Made by a program: the position numbers and the translations under genes
Assembly: GCF_900078705.1 (NCBI RefSeq)
Contig: NZ_FKIF01000008.1
Location: forward strand, 124,001-188,000
Source: Bordetella ansorpii
Lineage (GTDB): Bacteria > Pseudomonadota > Gammaproteobacteria > Burkholderiales > Burkholderiaceae_B
Length of the DNA: 64,000 nucleotides
Direction: 5' to 3'
Shown: positions 46,058 through 53,546 of the stretch, piece by piece
Layout: the number at the start of each line of letters is the position of its first letter
Position numbering within the stretch: the stretch's first letter is position 1
The notes under the pieces: model-generated
Databases searched by the model: none
What the model saw: only the letters and a program-made list of their open reading frames with translations
What the model was told of the DNA's origin: nothing

Positions 46058-46825
46058 ATGATCGATTTCGACGTCCTATGCAACGACCGGCCGCACTACG
46101 GCAACGGTCCGCACGCGCATGCCGAGGACATGCTGTTCATTCCGCTGGAGGGCGCTTTTTCCGTCACGGCGGGCGACCGCTCGGCGGTCATCTCCGACGG
46201 CGCCCTGTGGGTCGTGCCGGGCAGATGCGCGCATCACGTCGAGGCCAGCAGCGCGCAGCGGCACCTTTGCTACTACGCGGACCTGGCCAGCCTGGAGGGC
46301 GGCGGCTTCGGGCAGCCACGCTGCATGAGCATGAGCTCCCTCCTGTACGACCTGGTGCGGCTGCGGCGGCACTTCCTGCCCGGCCACGCCGTCGCCATCG
46401 GGCTGACCCGCGACGCATTGGACCGGATGATCCTTGCGGAAGTGGGACGGATCGCCGCCGCCCGCCCGATCGCCCTGGCGGCCGACGACACGGCAGCCGT
46501 GCTGTCCGCGGTCAAGGCGTACATCGCCCGCCATCTGGCCGAGGACCTGTGCTGCGCCTCGCTGGCCCAACGGTTCCGCCTGAAAGAGCGCACCCTGGCC
46601 CGGTGGTTCAGTACGAAAGAAGGGATGTCCATCGGCCAGTACATCCTCGAGGCCCGGCTGCAAGAGGCTGCCCGGCTGCTGCGCACCTGCGACCTGCCGG
46701 TCGCCGACATCCAGGATGCGGTCGGCTTCGCGTCGGCCGCGCACTTCGCCTTTGCCGTGCGCAAGCGTTTCGGCGTGCCGCCTTCCGGGCTGCGCCTGGA
46801 AATTACTAATGTGATAAATCGATAG
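46058..46825 (+). CDS. AraC-family regulator (first of a paralogous pair)
   Basis: A 255-residue regulator with an N-terminal cupin-like sensor (MIDFDVLCNDRPHYGNGPHA, then HAEDMLFIPLEG) and a C-terminal double helix-turn-helix (ASLAQRFRLKERTLARWFST; VADIQDAVGFASAAHFAFAV). The start behind AAGGA was chosen because it aligns with the paralogue at 52192. The two proteins match closely at their first 30 residues and in the DNA-binding domain. They lie at opposite ends of a five-gene cluster which they probably control. Confidence 0.9.
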   Translation: MIDFDVLCNDRPHYGNGPHAHAEDMLFIPLEGAFSVTAGDRSAVISDGALWVVPGRCAHHVEASSAQRHLCYYADLASLEGGGFGQPRCMSMSSLLYDLVRLRRHFLPGHAVAIGLTRDALDRMILAEVGRIAAARPIALAADDTAAVLSAVKAYIARHLAEDLCCASLAQRFRLKERTLARWFSTKEGMSIGQYILEARLQEAARLLRTCDLPVADIQDAVGFASAAHFAFAVRKRFGVPPSGLRLEITNVINR

Positions 46826-46896
46826 CGCTGGCCGACGGATCATAACGAAGCGGTTCGGCCCGGTCGTATCGTCATCGGACTTCATCGAGGACCGAC

Positions 46897-47871
46897 ATGC
46901 GACTTCCCTTCATTCCTGCCCTGCTTGCGGCGTGCCTGACGGCAGCCGGTATTTCCACCGCGGCGCACGCCGCGGATTGGCCCACGCGGCCCGTATCCGT
47001 GGTCGTGCCCTTTCCGCCCGGCGGTACCACGGATGTGATCGGTCGGCTGGTGGCGCAGAAGCTCTCGCAGCGTCTGGGGCACACCTTCGTCGTCGAGAAC
47101 AAGGCCGGCGCATCGGGCGCCATCGGCACCCGCCAGGCGCTGCAATCGCCGCCGGACGGCCACACCATCCTGGTGGTGACCACCACCACCTTCTCCACCT
47201 ATCCGGCCACGCATCCCAAGGCCCCCTACCGGGTAGACCGCGATGCGGTGGCCGTGATCAACCTGGCCGAAGTGGCCAACGTGCTGATGGTGCATCCCAG
47301 CCTGAAGGTCAAGACCTTGCCCCAGTTGCTGGACTACGCAAAGAAGCATCCCGGCGAACTGGACTACGGCACGCCCGGCGCCGGCTCGTTCGCGCACCTG
47401 GCCATGGCGCTGCTGGGGGCGAAGACGGACACGGAATTCGTCCATATTCCCTACAAGGGCGCGGGCCCGGCGCTGAATGACGCCATCGGCGGGCAGATCA
47501 AGGTGCTGTTCGACCAGGTGCCGACGACGCTGGCACAGATCCAGGCCGGAAAGCTCGTGCCGGTTGCCGTCACCGGCAGGCAGGGCAGCATGCCCGCCGT
47601 TCCCACCTTCGAGCAGCAGGGCGTGCCGGATTACGCGCCCACGATCTGGTACGGATTGGCCGTTCCCGCCGGCACGCCGCCGGCCATCGTCGAGCGCCTG
47701 AACCGCGAGGCCAACGCCATCCTGGCCGATCCCGACGTCAAGGCACTGTTGCAGGCCCAGGGCGCCACGGCCAAGGGCGGTACGGCCGAGGCGTTCGCGG
47801 CGCAGGTGCAAGCCGATTACGTCCGCTGGCGCGACCTGGCCCGGGCGCAGCACCTGCAGATGGAAGAGTAG
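46897..47871 (+). CDS. Bug-type tripartite tricarboxylate receptor (periplasmic)
   Basis: A 324-residue periplasmic receptor. Signal peptide MRLPFIPALLAACLTAAGIS with cleavage near AHAA, then the family start DWPTRPVSVVVPFPPGGTTD. It has no adjacent membrane subunits. It precedes a fumarase/aspartase-like gene by 4 bases, so the ligand it captures is probably the substrate or inducer of that cluster. Ligand unknown, expected to be a small carboxylate or amide. Confidence 0.92.
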   Translation: MRLPFIPALLAACLTAAGISTAAHAADWPTRPVSVVVPFPPGGTTDVIGRLVAQKLSQRLGHTFVVENKAGASGAIGTRQALQSPPDGHTILVVTTTTFSTYPATHPKAPYRVDRDAVAVINLAEVANVLMVHPSLKVKTLPQLLDYAKKHPGELDYGTPGAGSFAHLAMALLGAKTDTEFVHIPYKGAGPALNDAIGGQIKVLFDQVPTTLAQIQAGKLVPVAVTGRQGSMPAVPTFEQQGVPDYAPTIWYGLAVPAGTPPAIVERLNREANAILADPDVKALLQAQGATAKGGTAEAFAAQVQADYVRWRDLARAQHLQMEE

Positions 47872-47875
47872 GGCC

Positions 47876-49009
47876 ATGCCGCACAGCGATGGCGAGATGG
47901 CCGCCCGCGAGCCCGGCAAGTTCCTGCCCCGAATCTTCCTGGATACGCTCATGGCGCACAAGGCCGCGGCGGCGCAGGCGAACCGCGCCCTGGGCGCCTT
48001 GCCCGATGACGTCGCCCATGCGATCGCGCAACAGGCGCAAGCCTTGCGCACGGGCTTTCCGGACGATCCCGGACCGTCGCTCTGGCAGTCGGGCTGCGGG
48101 CTCGAGACCAACCGCTGGGCCAATGCGCGTATCGCGCTGGCCTGCCTTCGAGCGGGGGTTCCGGCGACGCCTGAACAGGTCAACCGCAACCAGTCGACCA
48201 ACGACACCTTTCCCACCGTGCTGCAGCTGTCGCTGCTGCGCGCCTATCTCGCGCAGCTCCATCCGGCCTGCGATCTGTTGCGGGCGCGCCTGCGCGACAG
48301 CGCGGCGCGCATGGGAGAACGCCTCGTCATGGGAAGGACCTTCCTGCGCGACGCGAAATGGATGCCGTTGAGCCAGATCGTTGGCGGATGGGCCGACCTG
48401 GTCCAGGCGCATCACGAATGGCTGGCGCTGGCCGCGTCCGCGCTGGGGACGATCCCGCTGGGCGGCTATTCCCTGGGCAATGGCGACGGCGTGGATCCGG
48501 GCTTCGCGGCGGCCTACGCCGTCAGGTGGAATGCCTCGGAAGACGTTCCGTGCCGCCTCAGCGCCGCGCCCAGCAGCGAGATGGCCGGCATCCGCTGCGT
48601 GGCGGCTTTCGGCGGCGCGCTCGGCGCATTGGCCGGCGGCATCGAGAAGATGGCGGGCGACGTGCTGCTGCTGTGTTCGGGGCCCGAGCATGGCTTCGCC
48701 GATCTGGGTTTCCAAGAAAGCGCCGCCGATTCCACCACGCTGCTGGGCAAGAGCAACCCCAAGCAGGCCACCACCTTGCTGATGGCGTGCGCCTATGCCA
48801 GAACGCAAGGCGGCCTGGCCGTCGACCTTGCGGCGCGCGGGCAGCTTGCCGTATTCACCGGCTTTCCCTTGCTGGCCCATGTGCTGCTCGACGCGGTTCA
48901 CGTGCTGGCGCAGCAGACGCACGTCTTCGCGGCCGAATTCGTGCCGTCCTTGCATCCGCTGAAGCCAGCAGGCGTTTCCGATCCGACTCCCCAGGAGCCC
49001 GTGGCATGA
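47876..49009 (+). CDS. Divergent fumarase/aspartase superfamily protein
   Basis: A 377-residue protein, clearly shorter than the usual 450-470. It retains the superfamily's three regions in altered form: GLETNRWAN and NRNQSTNDTFPT, GRTFLRDAKWMPLSQ (family GRTHxQDAxP, His replaced) and DSTTLLGKSNPKQ (family GSSxMPxKxNP). The catalytic-loop serine pair reads ST, and the glutamate normally following KxNP is absent. The active site is therefore reshaped, and the reaction is unknown; a C-N or C-O lyase is possible. It is coupled to the PhzF gene (ATGA) and follows a Bug receptor. Confidence 0.75.
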   Translation: MPHSDGEMAAREPGKFLPRIFLDTLMAHKAAAAQANRALGALPDDVAHAIAQQAQALRTGFPDDPGPSLWQSGCGLETNRWANARIALACLRAGVPATPEQVNRNQSTNDTFPTVLQLSLLRAYLAQLHPACDLLRARLRDSAARMGERLVMGRTFLRDAKWMPLSQIVGGWADLVQAHHEWLALAASALGTIPLGGYSLGNGDGVDPGFAAAYAVRWNASEDVPCRLSAAPSSEMAGIRCVAAFGGALGALAGGIEKMAGDVLLLCSGPEHGFADLGFQESAADSTTLLGKSNPKQATTLLMACAYARTQGGLAVDLAARGQLAVFTGFPLLAHVLLDAVHVLAQQTHVFAAEFVPSLHPLKPAGVSDPTPQEPVA

Positions 49010-49863
49010 GTGTCGAACCCGACGTCATCATCGTGAACGTCTTCACCGAACAAGAACAAGGCGGCAACCCCTGTCCTGTCGTGCTCGATGCACGCGCCAT
49101 GACGGCGGCGGACATGCAGGCGCTGGCGCAGCGCCATGGCCACGAGGCCGCCTTCCTGCTGCCCGCTGACGATGGCGCGCCGTACCGGCTGCGGTACTTC
49201 GTGCCCGCGCGTGAAGTGGACATGTGCGGGCACGCCACGCTGGGAACCGGCTGGCTGCTGCGCAGGCAAGGCCTGGCACCCGCGCCGCTGCTGACCGTGC
49301 AGACCCTTGCGGGGGATGTCTTGATCGACATGCGGGGTACGCAGGTTCGCATCGCGCAGCCCGGCGCCACCGTCCGCCCCGTGGCGGCCGCGGAGGCTGA
49401 CGAGATACTGCGCGTGCTGGGCATCGGGCCGTCCGGGCTGGCTTCACCGTTCATCTGCAATGCCGCCACCAGCCGCACCAAGACGCTGGTCCAGCTGGCG
49501 TCGGCGGATATCCTGCACGGCCTGTCGCCGCGATTCGGCGAGATGCGGGCGCTATGCAACCGGATCGGTTCCACCGGACTGTATCCCTTCGTGCTGTCCG
49601 ACGAGGCGCCGTTCACGCTGGAGGCGCGGCAGTTTCCCCAGGCCTCCGGCTACCCTGAGGATGCCGCCACCGGTATCGCCGCGACGGCCTTGTTCGGCGC
49701 GCTGGGCCACTACGGGATCGCCGTGCCCGCCGCAGAAACCGTGCATGTGCTGCAAGGGCGTGCGATGGGGCGGTTGTCGCGCCTGTGCGTCGCGCAGGAC
49801 GTGGCCCAGGCCGGGCCGCCCAGGGTCTGGCTCAGCGGGGAGGTGACGGTCCAGATTCCGTAG
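49006..49863 (+). CDS. PhzF-family isomerase/epimerase-like protein
   Basis: A 285-residue protein with the PhzF diaminopimelate-epimerase-like double fold. Motifs: VFTEQEQGGNPCPVV at the start, EVDMCGHATLGTGWLL in the middle and the anion loop YPEDAATGIAATAL near residue 215. PhzF itself isomerises a dihydroxyanthranilate-type acid; most relatives are uncharacterised. It overlaps the upstream lyase gene by 4 bases, implying a shared pathway. Its 3' end overlaps the convergent MFS gene by 32 bases. Confidence 0.88.
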   Translation: MSVEPDVIIVNVFTEQEQGGNPCPVVLDARAMTAADMQALAQRHGHEAAFLLPADDGAPYRLRYFVPAREVDMCGHATLGTGWLLRRQGLAPAPLLTVQTLAGDVLIDMRGTQVRIAQPGATVRPVAAAEADEILRVLGIGPSGLASPFICNAATSRTKTLVQLASADILHGLSPRFGEMRALCNRIGSTGLYPFVLSDEAPFTLEARQFPQASGYPEDAATGIAATALFGALGHYGIAVPAAETVHVLQGRAMGRLSRLCVAQDVAQAGPPRVWLSGEVTVQIP

Positions 49864-51070
49864 CGCCTGTCTCCGGCATCCCGCTGTACCGCATGGCGAC
49901 GGCCAGCAGGCCGGCCAGCGCCAGCCAGCCTGGCGCGGGGTCCGGCAGCGCGTCCAGCAATGCGCCGAAGGCCAAGGGCACGGCCGCGATGATGAGCTGG
50001 TTCGCGGCAAGCGCCGAAGCCAATACGCGGCCTATCTGCCGCGGGCCCGCGCAGTCGGACAACCAGACCACCCAGGGGCCGTACCAGCCGAAGCCGAAGA
50101 CGCCGATGGCGACGGAGCAGGCGAGCATCATGGCGTCGTGGCCGCGTGTCGGCAACGCGATCGCGGTCAACAGCGCGCAGCCCGTCATCAGCGCGCACAA
50201 GCGCACCATGCGCCGCCTGCCATCGTGCAGATGGTCGCTGATCGCGGATATCGCAAGCCGTCCCGCTGCGCCGCCCAACTGCAGCGCGAACAAGTGCCAT
50301 GCGGCCGCGTGCGTGCTCAGGCCGAAGCGGTGGTGCACCAGCAAGGCCCAGAATACGGAGATGACCGTCTGCACGCCAACCATCGCCATGCCGACGATCC
50401 CCAACCGGCGCAACGAGGTTTGTCGCGGCAGGGCAGCCGGCGCATGGTGCGCCGTATGGCGCGGGCGGGCGCAGGGGCCCAGCGCGCAGCGAAACAGCGT
50501 CAGGTATATCAGGCCGGCCGCCACGAGAATCGATGCCGCGGCAAGCATGGCGGCGTGCCAGCCGGCATGGCCGATCATGAAGGGGAAGAAGGCTGCCGCG
50601 CAGGCGCCGCCCATGGGCAACGCCGCCTGGCGTATGCCCATCGCCAGGCCACGTTCCCGTGGCGGAAACCATTGGTAGATCGCCTTGCCGCCGGCGGGCT
50701 GGATGGGGCTGTAGCCCAGGCCGGCGATCAGCATGGCAAGGGCCAGCGTGGCGTAATGCGCGGCATCGCCGAGAACCAGCAGCGCCACGCCCATGACCGC
50801 CATGCCGAGAAACACCGGCAGCCTTTCGCCGAAGCGGTCCAGCATGGGGCCGACCAGCAGCAATGCCGCCGCGGCGGCGCCATTGAGCAAGGTCGCCAGC
50901 AGGCCCAGATCCCGGTTGGAGAACTGCAGCGCCTGCTGGGCATGCGGCGCCCAGGCGCCGATGCCCTGGCTGGCGAGCGCCGCGGCCAGTTGCGTCGCCG
51001 TCGCGATCGCCAGGATCCACCAGCGATAACGGTTTGCATCGCTGGCGGGAGGGGGCGCCGGCTGACTCAT
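49832..51070 (-). CDS. Major facilitator superfamily transporter
   Basis: A 412-residue permease with about twelve membrane segments. It starts MSQPAPPPASDANRYRWWIL and has the MFS loop GPMLDRFGERLPVFLG between helices 2 and 3; the pattern GKAIYQWFPPRERGLAMGIR after helix 4 is typical of monocarboxylate/organic-acid transporters. It probably moves the substrate or product of the lyase-PhzF pair. It ends inside the PhzF gene on the other strand and starts 16 bases after the upstream minus-strand gene stops. Confidence 0.88.
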   Translation of the reverse strand: MSQPAPPPASDANRYRWWILAIATATQLAAALASQGIGAWAPHAQQALQFSNRDLGLLATLLNGAAAAALLLVGPMLDRFGERLPVFLGMAVMGVALLVLGDAAHYATLALAMLIAGLGYSPIQPAGGKAIYQWFPPRERGLAMGIRQAALPMGGACAAAFFPFMIGHAGWHAAMLAAASILVAAGLIYLTLFRCALGPCARPRHTAHHAPAALPRQTSLRRLGIVGMAMVGVQTVISVFWALLVHHRFGLSTHAAAWHLFALQLGGAAGRLAISAISDHLHDGRRRMVRLCALMTGCALLTAIALPTRGHDAMMLACSVAIGVFGFGWYGPWVVWLSDCAGPRQIGRVLASALAANQLIIAAVPLAFGALLDALPDPAPGWLALAGLLAVAMRYSGMPETGATESGPSPPR

Positions 51071-51086
51071 GGCGGCCGCGGCCGGC

Positions 51087-51935
51087 TCAGGCGGGCACGT
51101 GGGCCCGTTCCACCGTTTCGCCATCGTGGTCCAGTGCGACCAGACGGTCGTACAACTCGTCGTAAGACCGCGCCATGTCGCTCAGCAGGCCGGTGTTGGC
51201 CTGGTACATCGTGTTCCAGTCTGGCTCCACCGACATGGCGATGCAATAGTCCTCGAAGCCGCGCACCAGCGATGCGAAGTGCCCGCGTTCGGTGTCCCCC
51301 AGGTGGTCATGGATGAAGCGCAGGTCGGCGCTCCAGGCGGTCTCGGGCCGAGTCAGCACGTTGCGCTGCCAACGTGAGAATCGGGCGGCGGCATAGGCGA
51401 ATTCGCCATGGTTGTACAACTCCTCGGGCAGCGAGATCAGCATGGCGTGCCCCAGGTCATCGCCGCCTTGCCGATAGTCGCGCGAGGCGTTGACGAAGCG
51501 CCGGAGCCCGGGCACCGCATAGCGGTCGAGCTTCCACTGATCGGTGTCGGCCAGCCGGGTCGCGAAGTCTTCGTACAGTTTCTGATGGTCCGTCGTGCCG
51601 ATGCCGACGTCTTCCTGAGACACCTCGGAGACGCGGGTGGCGCAGCGGTAGAGCAGGGCGCGCTGAGAATCTCCGCTCACCGTTTCCGCCGCCGCCATCA
51701 GGCGGAATGTCAGCGCACAGAAACTGGCTGCACCTCTGCCCGGCGATCTCCAGTTGCGGAAGAACGTATTGCGCGATGCGGCTGACCAGGGCCGAGCGGT
51801 GAATGCGTCGAAGAAGGCTTCGATGCGTTCCACGGCCTGCGACTCGGCTTCGTAGGAGTCGTGGAGCGCCTGGCGAGCGGCGGCATTGTCGACCAGCGCT
51901 ATCTCGGCGTCGACGATGTGACGGATGCGGTTCAT
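51087..51935 (-). CDS. Putative haem-oxygenase-like (TenA/CADD-type) protein
   Basis: A 282-residue, mostly helical, soluble protein. The start follows AGGAGAAAACGCA. Two acidic/histidine clusters stand out: LPEELYNHGEF near residue 180 and FIHDHLGDTERGH near 220. Such spaced His and Asp/Glu on two helices recall the ligand sets of haem-oxygenase-like diiron oxidases, but the exact H-x3-D-x2-H pattern is not met, so this is tentative. It lies between a regulator and a transporter of the same cluster. If correct, it could perform an oxidative C-C or N-oxidation step. Confidence 0.4.
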   Translation of the reverse strand: MNRIRHIVDAEIALVDNAAARQALHDSYEAESQAVERIEAFFDAFTARPWSAASRNTFFRNWRSPGRGAASFCALTFRLMAAAETVSGDSQRALLYRCATRVSEVSQEDVGIGTTDHQKLYEDFATRLADTDQWKLDRYAVPGLRRFVNASRDYRQGGDDLGHAMLISLPEELYNHGEFAYAAARFSRWQRNVLTRPETAWSADLRFIHDHLGDTERGHFASLVRGFEDYCIAMSVEPDWNTMYQANTGLLSDMARSYDELYDRLVALDHDGETVERAHVPA

Positions 51936-52191
51936 TGCGTTTTCTCCTGGCGAGCCCCGGCAAGGCGCGCGCGCGGGTGCGCGCCGCCGTGGGGCTGGAT
52001 GGGTAGGGGTGATGTCAATGCAAGCCGGCACGTGGACGCGATATGCGTGTGGCTCGCGGCGTCCGCACGCTGCGGGCACCGGACCGCTCCACGAGACGCC
52101 GGCCGTGTGGGCCGGCTCGATCAGCTTAAGCGTGGCCGATCAGTGAGGATTGCGATATTCCGCCAGGACTATCGAATTCGTGCCATTGAGC

Positions 52192-52983
52192 TCAATGATG
52201 CGCCGTCCGCATGGCTTGGGCACGCAGGTGCCGAGGCGATACGCCATAGCGTCGGCGTATGGAATAGGCGAAATGAGCAGCGGAGTTGAAGCCGACCGCC
52301 TGCTGGATATCGGAAATGGGCAAGGTCGTGAGCATCAGCAGGCGACGGGCCTCGGTCAATCTCGCCCGCAGGACGTATCGGCCCAAGGACATGCCCTGCG
52401 CGAGCTGGAACCAGCGCGCCAGCGTACGGGGACTGGTGTGCGTATGGTCCGCCAGCGCGTCACAGGACAGGTCGTGATCCAGATGGGCATGCACGAACGT
52501 CTTGACGGCCTGGATCAACTGATCGGGTTCGCGCGCCCGTGCGGGCGCGGTCGACGCCAGGATGCGTCCGACTTCGGACAGGACGAGGCGATCGAGATTG
52601 GCGTGCGAGAGCAGCCCCGCCGAGAGGGGACGATGCCGGACGTTGGCGCGCAACCGCAGCAGGTCCGACAGATAGGTCGACATCATCCAGCGCTGTGCGC
52701 CGGCATGCGGCGATCTGCCGTCGGCCCGGTGGGCGGCCAACAGCGAGGGCATGTCCAGGTAGTAGCAAAGGTGCCGCTGGCCCGCGGTGGCCTGCACCTG
52801 ATGAACGTGCCGGCTCGGCACCCACCATACGCTGCTGCTGTCCAGCAGCCCGGGCCGTCCGTCGTCCTGCGACGAAATCGAGAACAGGCCGTCCAGCGGC
52901 ATGAACAGCATGTCGTCGGCATGGGCATGCGGCCCATTCGAATAATCGTGACGGTCATTGCAGACGACGTCGAAGTCCACCAT
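52192..52983 (-). CDS. AraC-family regulator (second of a paralogous pair)
   Basis: A 263-residue regulator starting MVDFDVVCNDRHDYSNGPHA and ending with an AraC domain (CDALADHTHTSPRTLARWFQ; ISDIQQAVGFNSAAHFAYSI). It is a clear paralogue of the protein at 46058, sharing the HADDMLFMPLDG metal/ligand-pocket region. It stands 256 bases upstream of the haem-oxygenase-like gene on the same strand. The pair may have arisen by duplication and then split control of the two halves of the cluster. Confidence 0.9.
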   Translation of the reverse strand: MVDFDVVCNDRHDYSNGPHAHADDMLFMPLDGLFSISSQDDGRPGLLDSSSVWWVPSRHVHQVQATAGQRHLCYYLDMPSLLAAHRADGRSPHAGAQRWMMSTYLSDLLRLRANVRHRPLSAGLLSHANLDRLVLSEVGRILASTAPARAREPDQLIQAVKTFVHAHLDHDLSCDALADHTHTSPRTLARWFQLAQGMSLGRYVLRARLTEARRLLMLTTLPISDIQQAVGFNSAAHFAYSIRRRYGVSPRHLRAQAMRTAHH

Positions 52984-53173
52984 GGCGTACTCCTGGGGTA
53001 CGTAGGGCGTGGGGGGTTGCCTGCGCGTGGGGAATGACTATATGTCGGATTCGTGACAGTGGCGATGCCGATGGTCCGAGGTTTTCCGGGCCGCGGGCTG
53101 CATGCGAGGTCTGGCTCGGGTCGTGCCGGCGCGACATCCAGGCAGGCCCGCCAGCAGATCCGCGACGATCCGC

Positions 53174-53203
53174 TGGAAATAGTGGGCGAAAACCTGCTAG
53201 AAT
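53174..53203 (+). promoter_or_regulatory. Candidate tRNA-Ser promoter
   Basis: TGGAAA, 18 bases, TAGAAT with an upstream TGC (extended -10). Same architecture as the rplM promoter. The start point would be near 53210, about 60 bases before the tRNA. Confidence 0.5.
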
Positions 53204-53272
53204 CGCGGATTGCCGCTTTTTGCTGCGCGGGTGTTTGTGCCCCCGATAAGCTGAAAGCGGTAGATCAAATTA

Positions 53273-53363
53273 GGACAGGTGGCCGAGCGGTTGAAGGCGC
53301 ACGCCTGGAAAGCGTGTATACGTCAAAAGCGTATCGGGGGTTCGAATCCCCCTCTGTCCGCCA
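53273..53363 (+). tRNA. tRNA-Ser (anticodon GGA)
   Basis: A 91-base tRNA with encoded CCA. The acceptor arm GGACAGG pairs with TCTGTCC, the D-arm is TGGCCGAGCGGTTGAAGGCG, the anticodon loop CTGGAAA reads GGA (UCC/UCU codons), and the long variable arm typical of serine tRNAs is formed by TATACG/CGTATC. The T-arm GGGGGTTCGAATCCCCC is perfect. The 3' half is the probable attachment site of the integrase that follows. Confidence 0.97.
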
Positions 53364-53395
53364 AGAATTTTTCCGAGCAAGTCCAGAAAGATCCG

Positions 53396-53431
53396 AAAAC
53401 CCCGTAAAAACAAGTATTTACGGGGTTTTTT
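53396..53431 (+). terminator. Terminator after tRNA-Ser
   Basis: A perfect 13-bp stem (AAAACCCCGTAAA and complement) around an 8-base loop, with the T-run continuing. It ends the tRNA transcript just before the integrase promoter; the A/T flanks make it work on both strands. Confidence 0.88.
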
Positions 53432-53476
53432 CTTTCCAGGGTAGTCCAAGAATGTCCACGAGCATCCGACTCTTCT

Positions 53477-53534
53477 GTTGGTATCGCTGTTGGTATTTCG
53501 GTGCTATCTTCGTTGGTATCGACAAAATACCAAC
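53477..53534. repeat. GTTGGTAT repeats in the integrase control region
   Basis: GTTGGTAT occurs three times in direct orientation (53477-53484, 53489-53496, 53512-53519) and once inverted as ATACCAAC (53527-53534), all within 58 bases just before the integrase start at 53547. The arrangement suggests arm-type binding sites for the integrase or an operator array. Confidence 0.65.
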
Positions 53535-53546
53535 AAAAGAGGCGCC

